From assembly GCA_905250125.1 (NCBI GenBank), contig CAJNOL010001028.1:21141-85140 (forward strand): a stretch of DNA of 64,000 nucleotides, written 5' to 3'. The notes beneath the pieces are model-generated. The model was not told where the DNA came from. It searched no databases and was given only the letters and a program-made list of their open reading frames with translations. Made by a program: the position numbers and the translations under genes. Source of the stretch: Rotaria sordida (lineage: Eukaryota; Rotifera; Eurotatoria; Philodinida; Philodinidae). Positions 36,309-48,406 of the stretch are shown here, piece by piece. Numbering within the stretch: position 1 is the stretch's first letter; each line of letters starts with the position of its first letter.

Positions 36309-38150
36309 GATTTTAGATCTAAAATAGTTTAAATATTCAAAATTTGATTTTTACTTTTTTCTTCTTCTAATCATTCGATATATTTATCCAACTGAATATA
36401 AGTATAAAGAAATTTTCATTGATCCATAAAATATTCTATGGAATATCAATATTTCGATGATAGTTTGTTTTTTTATTTTTTAGATAAAAAATAAATTAAT
36501 TTAAAATAAATAAAAACTTAAATTAATATTTTTCTAATGATAATTTTCATTTAATTAATATAAAGGTCTGAATTAATAGAATTTCTATTGGTTAAATGAA
36601 AAGTTGCCATTGGTTATATATGAATCATTATTTTGAGATGTATAAAATTTCTCTACAATCGAAAAGTATTCGTTTAGCTGATGTTCCCTCCACATAAAAA
36701 GTGTTCTACCGTGTGATGTTCTAACATCACATGGTGGAACACCAGCTTTAATGTTACCAAACAACGTTTGAATTTTAAAAGTGATTATTCATATTATGCA
36801 TTCATAGAATATTAAATTTTAGAAATATACAAAAAAGGATTGGTCAGATTCGATTTTGAAAATTGTATTCAGAGAGTACCGAAGGATCTCATTCACATCA
36901 TCATTATTTCAGAATATCATGAACATTGATTAATTAAATATTTATCCGCATAGGTGATAGAGCCGGTTGGGATCAACCTAACGGTCTCTACAGGGTCCGG
37001 ATCTAAAAATTTTGAACGCGACGGGCACTACTCGCTGTTTGAGCCGACAAAGACACCTCTGTAAGACTAGAAAAAGATTTGCACTAATCGGTCTTCGGAG
37101 CCGAGTTATGACCTTTGGTATATCCTGGAAGTTATTACCGAGACTTCTTTGTAGTTCCAATATGAATTCAAATGATGGATTATAGTTATGGTAGTTTTCT
37201 CATTAGTGATAGAGTTCGTATTTTGAAAAATCAAATCGAAAGACAATATCTTTTTAACATATGTTAATAGTTTAAGATAAAATGACTTCCTTTCATTTAA
37301 ATACAATTCTTCAATAGGATTGTCACTTGTAAAAAGACAATTATTCTAGTTGTAAAAAAAAACCAGATTCAGCAAGTAGCTCTTGTCTAAGGTTCTAAAT
37401 TACGGCTCTTTGAGAATCCTCGTTTTTGGTATGACTGGAAACTTCCTAATTACCCACAGAAAGTTTTATATAACTATATAATACTAACATATTATTGTTC
37501 TAATCGATTTCTTCATGTACATACAAATTCTATACACAAAATACTGGAACATGTTGTATAACTTTAAACTTACAGTTCAAACTTTTTAATGGATGTTAGC
37601 AAACAAAAGAATAGATATCATTCAGATAATTAATATGAATAGTTAATTTTTATTTTCATTGAAATAAATTTCTTTTAATTAAATCGCAAAAATTATTTTC
37701 TGAACAGAAACATCAAAGACGATAGTATTCTCATCAAAAACATACTTTTTATTTCTTCTGTCAGAATATCTTGTATTATTTTAAAAGTTGTCAACTCCAT
37801 TTATTAAATCATCATACTTCACCTACACCCTACTGAAACTTTTTAATATGACAATTCTGATGAGAGAAAAGTACTCTTCAAAAATTTCAATAACGTTTAT
37901 AATTGTTAATAAATTTACTGCAAGAACTCTTTATTCATTTCTCAGATATTTCATTCCCTAGAATAGACAGCACTTGAACATGCTGAAACAATGTAAATAT
38001 AGGTCAATTTTCATCTGTATGTGATATTACTATGTGAAAAAAAAAATTGAAGAATATTTTGATTTTATAAACAAAACAAAAAAAAGGAAATTTTATTTTA
38101 TTTAATAATAAAAAGTATAAGACTTAAAAACTTTCTTCTAGATAATAATC
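36309..38150. other. Divergent intergenic region between RPL36 and PIH1D1
   Basis: Should contain promoters for both divergently transcribed genes, but no TATA or initiator element can be distinguished in such A/T-rich DNA. A hairpin lies at 36701-36742. A patch with higher GC (36960-37140, containing CGGTCTCTACAGGGTCCGG) looks like transposon debris. No supported ORF. Confidence 0.45.
36701..36742. repeat. 42-bp near-perfect palindrome
   Basis: GTGTTCTACCGTGTGATGTT is followed, after two central bases, by AACATCACATGGTGGAACAC. The arms differ at only two positions. It lies about 390 bp upstream of the RPL36 start codon. It may be a miniature transposon end pair or a protein-binding hairpin; nothing distinguishes these. 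Confidence 0.75.
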
Positions 38151-41100
38151 ATGCAATTAAATGATTTAGAAAATGAAGATGAAGAATTTCAAAATTTTCT
38201 TAAACAAGTTAGAATATCTATTTCAATTATTAAATTTTTCATTTATTATTTTTAATAGGCAACATTATCAAAAAAGATTGATGAAAATAAACAAACAACA
38301 AATAATAATGAACGTATTGCTATTAAACCTGAACCTGGTAAGAATAAAAATAAGATCAATTTAGAAAAAAAAAACAAAAACTTCTTCAAATTTAGGTTTT
38401 TGTTTAAAAACAAAACGACTTGATGATGAAATAAACAATGAAAAAATCTTTATTAATGTTTGTACATCATCTCAAATAAATGCTCCAAAAGAAATAACTG
38501 AAGAAGAACTTATTGAAATTGTTAAATCAGAAGATCCAGGAAGATATCGTGTACCAATTAGTTTAGGTGAACCAGTAGCTGATCTTGATAAACGTTAGTT
38601 TAAATTATTTCATATTAATAAAAGTCAAAATTATAAACTAACAAATTTTGTTTTCATTCAGATGGACAAGGTTGTACAATTTTTACTGTTATTATTCATC
38701 CGGATTTTTTTCGTCGTGCACATTCAAGTCAAACATTTATGAATTTTTTACTTACATTAATTTATGAAGGTTTAGAAAATAAATATCCTCAATTTAAACT
38801 TGATACTGGTAAGATTAAATATGTTTTCACTCAATTGTATTTCATTTTTTTTTTTTTGCACAACAACACATACGTACAAATAAAAGAAGCATTAATACCA
38901 AAGAGTTCTTTTTAACAAAAAAAAAAAATACGCATAAAGAAATCAAAAAAAAAATGCAGAGATTAGATACATATACATATAGTGAACACCATGAGAAAAA
39001 AAAAAGAAAAGAAAATTGAATTAAGATCTATAATAGCATAGTGCATTGCATTGGAAAGAACATTAGTTTGTTTGTTTTCTTTGCATGTCAAATGGATATA
39101 AATATCACAATAGATTTCTGTCTTTTTGCTTTGCTTTTTTAAGCCTCTGTTCTGTTTTGAGTATCACATGAATATGCACAAGAAGAAAAAAAAACCAATA
39201 TCACACTAGCGCTGATTAAAACAAAAAAGAGATTCGGGAATAGTAGCAAAAAGAAAAACGTGGACGGAATTTGAAACAAACATAAAACACACAAAATTGT
39301 GCATAAGAACTAACCTACTCGTTAATATCACTTATATCATCAAGACTATTATGATCATCATGATCATCTTGATCAGATAGATGATTATTTGTACCATTTG
39401 ATGTTATTGATAATTCACATTGAAATTTTTGAATTGCTATTTCATTACGACGTTTTTCAATACTAATACGTTCATTTTCACATTCATTAGCTGCTAATTT
39501 AATATCAAGATTTTTTCTTTCAATTAATAAACGTTCTTTATCATAAATAAGTCGTTGACTTGCTAATTCAAGTGTACGTTTACGTTTAATTAATGATTCA
39601 AAACGAAGTGAATTTTGTTGTTGTCCATAAGATTTAGTTGAATTTATAAATTGTTGATTTTGTGATGATTTTAAATATTTACGTTGTTTATCTAATGTTC
39701 GTTTAGATATTTGTCCATTACTTGTCATTTTCATTGTTATATGTGTTTGTTGTGGTGTAAGAAATGATGAAAGTGATGTTGGTTGAAGACTTGTTGCTGG
39801 ACTTGGAGAATTATCATCATTACCAAGTAGACTAGCACTTTCATCACCTGCAGAATCTAATTGTCCACTAACGCCATTTGCAAGATCTGATGATGGAGAA
39901 TCCGCTCTATCTGATGACTAAAAAAAAAAATGAACATGATAAAATTTGACAAAGCATTAAACTTTCTTTGACATGATTAAATTTGACAGTTGTTCACAGA
40001 TGAAAATATTAGATTTTTTTTTTGAAAATTTTATCAAAATGAATAGAAAAATAACAATTTCTTCTATGTCAGAAGAATTGCATGATATTTGCAATTACTT
40101 TCAATATTTCCGGATAGAGATATTCAGAATGAAGAGTTGATTAGCTAGAATCGGAATTAGGATTGAAATCTTTAGCTTCATATTTCTGTAGTTCCGGAAG
40201 TATTTTTCTTTTCTCGACAAAGTCTCTTGTTATCATTTCAGACCTTATTCATGCTGGGTTTTTTTTTTGAAATAGAAAGAATGTCTTTCTTTTTCTTTTG
40301 TTTTTTTGAATTTACTTCAATTGATAAGGCAAGCAAATAAAAGTCATGTCTTAGGCCGCTAGGAATATGAATAATAATTTCACAACCATTATGTAAGAGA
40401 ATATGACTAACAAGTGCTATTCGAAGTCGAAAAACAAAAAAAAAAGAAGGAAATTTCTCTTAACATAAAATCTGAATTTGTTGTTTTCTTTTGTAATAAC
40501 TAACCCGTTCATTAAATGTTATTTCATGATTATTATTATTATTTCCATTGTTCATATTTGATTGTAATTGTAAAGCTTGTTGATGATGTATAGCTGCAGC
40601 AACTGCTGCATGATGAACAAAATGAGATGATGATGATATTGGAGCACGACATATAGATAAAATTCTATTATATAAATTCATTTGTTTATTTGATACAGAT
40701 GTTGTTGAACCATTTGATTGAGCTGTACGATATGCAGTTACTTCACGTTTGGCTTCACTTTGTAATTTTTTCCATTTACGTCTTACATCTTCAACAGTTC
40801 GTTCAACTTGTGGATATGTTGCATTAAGTGTTTCGGTTATTTGTTTCCAAATAGCTTGTTTTTGTGCTATAACACTTTTTGATGCTTCACGTGAATGTAA
40901 TAATTCTTTATACATATCATATTGATCAATAATATTAATTACTTCATGATCAGTAAAATTTGGTTTTCGACGACGTCCAACATGAAATGCATCAATTGAA
41001 GAATAATCTGTTGGTTGATCGTTCATATCTTTGATTATTATTCTATAAAATTTTATATATAAGAATACTATATGGATAAGGGATAAGAAGAATGGTTCGA

Positions 41101-41438
41101 TCTGTAATAGAGAAAAAGAAGTCGTCTCGAATGACAAGTCATAAAAAAAAAAAAGAAAAAGTAATCGTAAGAGAGTCTAAACCAAATACGACACAACGGT
41201 GCATCGAGTAGGTAGACACGATGTGTGTTGTTGCTAGGCACCGATCTTCTCTCCTTCGTGTTCTTTCTGTCTTTACATTGTGCAAATGACTGAGAACGAG
41301 AGTATGAGCGAGAGCTATACTCTTGGAGTGTCCCACCGTCACTATGTAGTCATAGTTTTATTCGTATTATGATTTCTCTTCTTCCTTTCTTCTTTTTCTT
41401 CTCTGCGTCCTTATTATATGCGTGCGTCTCCCTAATCC

Positions 41439-41481
<43 letters not shown>

Positions 41482-42341
41482 AAAATGCATTTTCGTCCCT
41501 TTCTTTGTATTCTCTGTCGTCTTTTTTTTTCAAAAAAAAAAAAAAAAACTGAAAAAGTAAAAGAAGAAAATTTTTGTGATAGGTAATGTCTAGTACCATT
41601 ACTTTCACTTTCCGTACAACAATAAGAAATGAGTAACAAAAAAAAAAAAAAAAAAAAGAGAAAGAGACGAAGAAGAAGACGAGAATGACGATGAGAAAAA
41701 AAAAAGTGGGCACATGATGAGAACAGGAAACGATCATAGACCTGTTCATGAAAATGCTCAAGTAAACTATGTGGAGTGAGCACTAACGATACTTCTTTCT
41801 TCTCTTTTCTACTTCACTTATTTGCAAGAAATACAAAAATCCAAAATTTTTTGATGCCTTACTGCCGTTGAATAGCAATGAACGAGAGTCTCGTTTTTTA
41901 TTTATTTTAATCATTCAGACCTTCGTTCTATGCGTGGGAAATGTCGTACGTCTTTCTTTTTTTTTTTTTTTTTACAAATGGATTGCTCATTCTTTTGTTT
42001 TACATCGTTGCTATTGATTATATCTGATGTTTGATGTAGCATGTGGGTGTCCAAGCCTTTTGTTCTCTTGTTTTCAGGTGTATACTCCGATTACGTTACT
42101 CTTCTCTCAATTCCATTCATTATAAACTCTAACTATAAAAATCTTTTATATGTTGGTCATAGGGAAATTACTTACTTTTAAATTATCTTATGATTCAATC
42201 AGTGGAGTGTAACACTGTGCTTGCTTATTCAACCGTAATGACTAGTCGCACTATTATGAGTTATATGACCTGGATATATACGTGTCACCTGTTTACTCTT
42301 TTTCTTTTTTTGCGTTGAATCTTAATCGAAAGTCATCGTCA

Positions 42342-42379
<38 letters not shown>

Positions 42380-43227
42380 TTCCCTTTTCTTTTTTACCTA
42401 ACGCGATAGAACAGCAAAAGGCAACTGTATTTACCATCTTACTACCTTGGTTACAAACAAGTGTGATTTGGTTGATCTAACTTAGAATGATGACATTTGT
42501 AAACATGAATAAAGGAACAAAAAAAAAAGAAAAAGAAAAATTTTAAACATATAAAAAGAAAAATTCATTACTTCAGACTGGATCAAACTCAAAAATCGTA
42601 AATATATGGGACAATTAACTGAACAATATATTCGAATACGTGCTAAACCATTCATTGTTGAGGTTGATCAACAAACAAATAATATAGAACAAAAAACGCC
42701 TATGTACTTATATTTTATTTTTCATTATTCTTTTCATTCATTATTCAATATATTTCTTTTAGAAATACAAGTTCAATTATTGAAAAAGGGTGTGTGTGTG
42801 TATTATATATTACATAAAAATACTTATTTTGTTTTTTAATTTTCTATCTTAATAATATAGATCTATACCAGAATTTAAAATAATACGTGAACCACTTGAA
42901 GGTGATCCAAATTTTTTAATTATGGATATTCAATTACCTAAAGTGGTAAGTTTGATGATAATAATAAATAGAATAAAATTAATATTTTTCTATAGAAATC
43001 TGCTAAAACATTAACACTTGATATTGGTATTGATCGTATTGTATTATCAACACGTTCAAATGTTTATTATTTGGATATATGGTTACCAATTGATATTGAT
43101 TCAGATGAATGTGGTGCACAATTTGATAAAGCTACTCATGTAAGAAATTCTCTTTTGTTCATTATTATTTAAATTTATATTCTAGATTTTAACAATAACA
43201 ATGCCTGTTAAACATGATACAACATAA
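38151..43227 (+). CDS. PIH1D1: PIH1 domain-containing protein 1 (R2TP complex)
   Basis: Adaptor of the R2TP/HSP90 co-chaperone complex that links clients to RUVBL1/2 and helps assemble snoRNPs, RNA polymerase and PIKK kinases. Nine exons: 38151-38207, 38259-38337, 38396-38593, 38662-38808, 42577-42703, 42763-42789, 42861-42945, 42996-43139, 43186-43227. All phases match and give 301 residues (human 290). The PIH domain (about 46-160) shows CLKTKR, KIFINVCTS, EEELIEIV, PISLGEP, GQGCTIFTV and FLLTLIYEGLE. The C-terminal CS-like half contains RIVLSTRSNVYYLDIWLPID. Intron 4 is 3768 bp, the others are 46-85 bp, and it contains a complete gene on the opposite strand. Donors GTTAGA/GTTAGT are used at two junctions. 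Confidence 0.92.
39315..41026 (-). CDS. Myb/SANT-like DNA-binding protein nested in PIH1D1 intron 4
   Basis: Probable sequence-specific DNA-binding protein of the Myb/SANT-like (zeste/FSBP/NAIF1-type) group. Two exons (40505-41026 and 39315-39917) join in phase 0 for 374 residues. The N-terminal domain (about 18-95) begins RRRKPNFTDHEV and includes WKQITETLNA, RTVEDVRRKWKKLQSEAK, the usual three-helix layout with conserved tryptophans. The centre is His/Ala/Gln- and Asn-rich (a poly-Asn run). The second exon is Ser-rich, then a long charged heptad-like segment (IKRKRTLELASQRL onward, about 275-340) that should form a coiled coil for dimerisation. The C-terminus is acidic (DQDDHDDHNSLDD). Similar proteins are often domesticated from Harbinger transposons, but this copy has an intron and normal host codon use. 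An in-frame upstream start at 41137 is not favoured. Confidence 0.85.
41441..41478. repeat. (AT)19 microsatellite
   Basis: 38 bp of uninterrupted AT dinucleotide in the 5' flank of the nested Myb/SANT-like gene, inside PIH1D1 intron 4. Confidence 0.95.
42345..42376. repeat. (TC)16 microsatellite
   Basis: 32 bp of uninterrupted TC dinucleotide about 200 bp before PIH1D1 exon 5. Confidence 0.93.
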
Positions 43228-44422
43228 ACTATGTTTTTTTTTTCTGTTAAAATCTATTGTTAACTTAAATTTTACCGCCAGATAAGAATGAGATTATATC
43301 ATTATTAATAACTAATAAATAAAATATATATTCAATATTGATAATTTTTTTCTTTCTAATTTCATCTTCACAAAAAATTTAAAAAAATCAATTAAGAGTT
43401 TTGAACATTCAAAATCCAGTAAAACTATCGAGAAAGTCCATATAGCTAAACTATGAGCTTAAAAGTAATAAATCATTTCGAGTGTTTCATTGATAAGAGA
43501 TTAGTAAAATAGTTACATAGTAATATAAAATGTACTGCACATGTTATACTTTGTAATATAATATAAAAGACATTAAACTACAATAGACATGTGACATATT
43601 TTGAATGCATTATTCGAACCTGGTTTTTATCATAGGAAATCAATTCTTCTATGGAAATGAATAATTACTGAGGTTTTTTTTTTCTTTCGAATTTATTTTC
43701 AATTAGTAATTATCTATTCTTGAAACTCAAGACTATAAATTCTTAAAATAAGAAATAATTTAAGAAAAAAAAAAAGTATATATAACTTCAGTATGTTCAA
43801 CTATGTCAGTTATATGTAATTGTACATTTACGAAATAAAACAGTGAAAGGATATTTAGCCGAGAGGTTAAAATACTTTATTTCTGATTGTAAAAGCAAAC
43901 AATTGAATATATTGGTTATAATATCATCAACATGTTTTATTACATGTATAGTTAGATGTAATATATATACAATTGTTCTTTCGAACTAAAATTAGCATAT
44001 CTAGATTGATAAAAATGAATGAATTATTATTTGTGAGTATCATCATAACATTTGAATAAATATGAATCTGATGTAAATTCAATATAAAATCGATTGAATC
44101 ATAATGAATAAAACATTATTTAAAATTCATCATTTCTTTCATATACTATCAACTATTGAGTTTTCCTGCTATTCTAACTATGATGAACAACGACATCTCT
44201 GTTCAATGTGAAGGATTTTTTATTGTTCATTCGAGGATTAGCTACGAATACTGAACATGGCTACATATTATTCATAAAGTAAATGTCAAATTCATAAGAC
44301 ACTTTCTTTTGTAATATATTATTTTGATGAAATCTATGAAAATATAATTTTTATTTAGATATGTTCAACATATGTATTGATTATAAACATAATCATACAT
44401 TATCATTTTATTTATCAAGTGA
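43228..44422. other. Intergenic between PIH1D1 and the CUB/LDLa gene
   Basis: AT-rich, no coding frame supported. A tRNA-like phrase TAGCCGAGAGGTTAA at about 43857 lacks a B-box partner and a cloverleaf and was not annotated. Confidence 0.45.
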
Positions 44423-45934
44423 ATGGTTATCTATTCGCAATATATTGTTTATGATGCTTTGCCATTGATGGTGTTTATCTCATTTTTGAGATTTAGCATC
44501 ACAAAAGCAACATCAACATTATCGTTGACAACTGACGATAATAATAATAATAATAATAATAATCAATTGAGACAAGCTGATGAATGTAAATAATCTTTTT
44601 TATTGAATTAATCATATATTTATTTTCTTTTTCAATAGATGTCATGACATCAGCATCAATTGATGGTATTAAACGTTCAAATGTTTGTGGAGATGGATAT
44701 CGTATTGAAGGAGCACTTCTTAAATCTTATCCATATTCTAAACGTGAATCATATTTACCATATGAAGATTGTTATATGACATTTAAAGTTTGTTTTTATA
44801 TATATTATTTAATATTCGAATGTTAATTAATTAATTAATTTTTATTTTTTAGGCTCGTCGATCAGACAATCAAATACGTATTCGTATTTTATCATTAGAT
44901 CTTAATGATATTCATAATGGTATTAATTGTCTAGATTCACTTCGTTTTTATAAATCAGTTTATATAACAAAACAAGATAAACTTGTATGTTGATATTAAA
45001 AAAAAATAAATAATTTGTTTATTATTTTGTATTAATTTTAGGATACAGTTGAATGTGGACAATTAACTGAAGACGAACGATTTCACGTAATTTCACCAAC
45101 AGGAATTGTTACTGCTCATTTTTCGTTAGTATTAATTTGTAAGATACAAAAAAATTTTAATTGTTTTCGTTTTTATTAGAACCGATGGTGGAAATGTTAG
45201 TGGTCTTGGTTTTAAAGTTGTACTTACTGCTTTTCGTAATCGTAAGTTTAGTAAAAGAAAAAGTTTTTTGTTTTTTTATTCATACAAATCTTTTATTAAA
45301 TTTAATAGCAAATAAAACACATCCATGTGATTTAAATAATGAAGAATTTCTTTGTAGAAGTCGAGAATGTATTAGTAGTGTACTTCTATGTGATGGTAAA
45401 TTTATTTGATTATTTTCTATAATTATTTTATTATATTAATATTAATAGGTGTACCTCATTGTTTGGATGGTTCAGATGAATTACCAGATCGTTCATGTGT
45501 TTCAAGTAAGTTTAATATCGTTTGAAAATATTATTATATCATATATTTTCAGAATCTTTAAATATTGAATCAAAAAATCCAACAACAATACCAACAACAA
45601 CATCTAAACGTCAACATTGGCGTGGTATTGTAATAGCTGCATTTTTACTTATTATATTAGTTGTATTTATTCTATTCATGGTTTATCTTATTTGTCGTCG
45701 TTGTGTTCGCCCACCAATGCCCTTAACAAATCATTCAAAAAAAAATTATGCAACTATGTTAAATTCTTGTATGTTTTTATAAAAAACAAATTGTTTAAAT
45801 AAAAAAAAAAAAAATTTTTTTTTTTTTGTTTTATATTAGCTAAAACTGGACCTAAAACAACAACAACAACACATGTTGTAATTCAAAATGATAAAACTGG
45901 AAAACATCTTGATGATGATTATAATGTACTTTAA
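44423..45934 (+). CDS. CUB-LDLa single-pass membrane protein
   Basis: Probable cell-surface protein of 347 residues in nine exons: 44423-44585, 44639-44787, 44853-44984, 45042-45124, 45180-45241, 45309-45395, 45449-45505, 45553-45768, 45840-45934, with matching phases. After an N-terminal hydrophobic segment and a poly-Asn run, a CUB domain (about 70-195) has Cys71, Cys98, Cys130 and Cys153 and ends with the typical FSTDGGNVSGLGFKV. An LDL-receptor class A module follows (from Cys203: CDLNNEEFLCRSRECISSV, then CDG and CLDGSDELPDRSC), with the acidic calcium-binding end intact. A Thr/Pro-rich stalk leads to a transmembrane helix (about 269-290), a CRRC membrane edge and a cytosolic tail ending DDDYNVL. 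The layout recalls Neto-type or LDLRAD proteins without identity to one. The start may instead be ATG 44468; both give a weak signal sequence. Confidence 0.85.
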
Positions 45935-46463
45935 ATTTACATTCCTTGATTTTAGTCATATTTAATAATTATATGTTATTATTACATATCGTCAAAATTG
46001 TAATCTTTATATATCAGATTTGTAAAAGTGATATTTCTTAAAATTAGCCATAGATGTCTTCACGTATTATAAATATTCACCTATATATATATATATATAT
46101 AAATTCTATTAGCAAATAAAAGAAATCTCCGAAGTATGTGTAATATGATTAGAGAATTGTAATAAAATATATTCAGTCATTTTATTATTGGAAATAATCG
46201 GAAAACAAAATCAACAATCTAGGTTACTACATTTGTAGAACTAATCTATTTTTCATACATGAACAGATTTATGTATTGGATTCACTGATATGGAAAAATC
46301 GAAAGACTTGTCTTGCAGGAAATAGTTTTCCAAAATCAAACTGATCGAGTCATTCTTATATTAATTGCTTTTTTATAGAGAAATGTTTGAATATTTTTTT
46401 TTCTTGACTAATAATGTCTCATCGCTGAAACTCGCGCCAAAACAAATATTATCGAAAAGAAAG
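45935..46463. other. 3' flank of the CUB/LDLa gene
   Basis: Candidate polyadenylation signals (AATAAA at about 46113 and 46160) follow the stop codon. A TA microsatellite lies at about 46083-46100. No gene is visible. Confidence 0.5.
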
Positions 46464-46800
46464 ATCGTCGAAATCAACATCACCGAAATACAGATTTTCG
46501 ATACAAAGTTCATCGAAATGCAGATCGCCGAATTCATTTCGATCATCTACTAGCTTATTAGAGTTAGCACTGAATCAAGTTAGTAACTAACTTGATTTCT
46601 AATTTGTTGTATTACTCACTTAAGTTAGTTGTCAACTGGTCGATTCGATCATTGGCATGAAACTTGCCGATGGTCATATCGCCGATAGTGACACCGTCGA
46701 AAATACGGATAGTCGACAGTCACATTGCCGAAATGGCACTTTATCGAAATGCAGTTCGGCGATCTGCATTTCGATGATGTGGCTTTCGGTGAAGAGCATA
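46464..46800. repeat. Phased 15-bp degenerate repeats (ATCGCCGAAATGCAG-like)
   Basis: From 46464 five consecutive 15-bp units share the core TCG(A/C)(A/C)GAAA/TCGAAA: ATCGTCGAAATCAAC, ATCACCGAAATACAG, ATTTTCGATACAAAG, TTCATCGAAATGCAG, ATCGCCGAATTCATT. A second block at 46678-46800 repeats the pattern, then inverts (CTGCATTTCGAT). Between the blocks is an inverted repeat AATCAAGTTAGT/ACTAACTTGATT at about 46572-46598. The whole looks like subterminal transposase-binding arrays of an unidentified DNA transposon. Confidence 0.6.
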
Positions 46801-46960
46801 CTGACCTTTTTGTAAGAGGAAAGCAGGAATATTAGTTTATTTCTTATATAGATACATAATAAATTTATCCATTTGCTTTAAATTTATTCAAATTTCTCTT
46901 ATATTTATCTGAATGAATTAATTTATATGAAAAGAAAAATCTTTTACTGAACAGAAAAGT

Positions 46961-48276
46961 CCACTGCTGGATGTAAGTGAAATTAGCCAAAGATTCGAGT
47001 AAAAGCAGCTAGGATTCGCGTAGAAACTTGTTCCAAGTGCAACTCGACGAGCTCTATTTAATGATATGTTCAGATTTTTCGTAGGTCAAAGTATGATTTT
47101 TGGGACCATAGATGGCGCTATGAAAAATCTGAGCATACCATTGGATAAAGCTCGTCGAGTTTAGAGTCCTGCGGTTCCAAAAAAATGGAACCGAGAACCG
47201 GATTTTTCTGTTTCTCTTACCCGAAACCGGAACCATGAAATAAAAGAGAATGGAACCGAAACCGAAATTTTTCTTGAGAGTGAGAATTTCAAGATATTTA
47301 GGTGTTGCAAGATGCACATTATATCAGCACCTTTTTTCATTTATCCATGAAAATTTTTCGTGGTAATCCTGATTTTCAAGAAAAAGCTCTTAAGTTAGTT
47401 AAAACAGAAATTATCAAACAACAGCCAACAATACTATCTACTACATGTACAACTACGACTCTATCGCCTGTTCATACAAATTCATTTGATTCTCAATCGA
47501 TAACATCAAATGGTTTTCTTTCATACCGTTTTGATATACCACAAAATCCCTTAACATTGTCAACAACACCGTATGAATTAGATGAATATATGCTATCAAA
47601 TGTCCCATTCAGTGGACATGATGATGTTTTATAATTCCGCAACAACAGAATTTAAAATTACCGATCTTATTTTCTATAGTTGAAGATTTTTATGCTGTAC
47701 AAACATTGAACATCATTGTAGAACGACTGTTCTCATCTGCAAAAAAACACAAGTATCGATAAGTGCATCGATCTTGGTGTAGAAAATATATTCCTATTGT
47801 TATTTTTTCAGAAAAATTTAGCATTATTAAAATTATGTGATGAGAAAAATTGATGAAGTTGATAGAACTGAAACGAAAAGAAAAATGATTGAACAGTCAT
47901 CTTCTATAATCTTCTGTCCAAACTAAATAACAATCTACAACTACGATAACAAAAAAGACGTTTAGAATGAGCAAATGAATATGATATTGTTCTTTGTAAT
48001 CATGATCATTGAGAGGATAAGAAAATGATGAAGTAATAAACACGAAGTGTTCCGAAGATAAAATGTAGAAATTTCTGAAAAAACTTAATTACTCAGTGTT
48101 TTGTATGTTACGGTAAAATTATCGGTTCCCAGCAAAAATTTTTGGAATCGCTTTTTTTTCGATTTTGCTAACCGGAACCGCAGGGCTCTAGTCGAGTTGT
48201 ACTTGGAACACTGGTTAGAAATCCTAGCTGTTTTTACTCGAATCTTCGGCTAATTTCACCTACATCGCTGCTGGAG
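46961..48276. repeat. Outer inverted repeat hosting the hAT insertion
   Basis: The left arm (from about 46961: CTGCTGGATGTAAGTGAAAT ... TTCCAAGTGCAACTCGAC) is matched by a right arm ending near 48276 (GTCGAGTTGTACTTGGAA ... ATTTCACCTACATCGCTG). With the hAT removed the older element is about 280 bp. It also has a second internal inverted repeat around 47040-47160 (TTCAGATTTTTC against GAAAAATCTGAG). Confidence 0.7.
47162..48190 (+). mobile_element. hAT transposon relic with 8-bp target duplication
   Basis: GTCGAGTT occurs immediately outside both ends (47154-47161 and 48191-48198), the 8-bp duplication diagnostic for hAT elements. Ends read TAGAGTCCTGCGGTTCC and GGAACCGCAGGGCTCTA. A plus-strand frame at 47302-47634 contains NPDFQEKALKLVK and YELDEYMLSNV, resembling the region before the hAT dimerisation domain. 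After a break, IVERLFSSAKKH appears near 47715, the hAT C-terminal dimerisation motif, with a frameshift following. At 1029 bp it has lost most of the transposase, including the catalytic core, and is inactive. Confidence 0.85.
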
Positions 48277-48406
48277 TATTTATATTTTACTTTTTCTATA
48301 ACTACTGATATACGTGATATTTCATTAGGCATGTAAAATCCCATATATTCTTAGCAAACATTAGGTAAAGTGGACACTTTTTGGATCTTTGATATTGTTA
48401 GAAGTA

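Noticed and set aside
41139..41783. Several overlapping minus-strand ORFs of 67-138 codons
   Set aside because: They are produced by the (AT)19 microsatellite and poly-A/T tracts upstream of the nested Myb/SANT-like gene.
43857..43935. tRNA-like phrase TAGCCGAGAGGTTAA (A-box resemblance)
   Set aside because: No B-box, acceptor stem or anticodon loop could be paired, so at most it is a chance match or SINE fragment.
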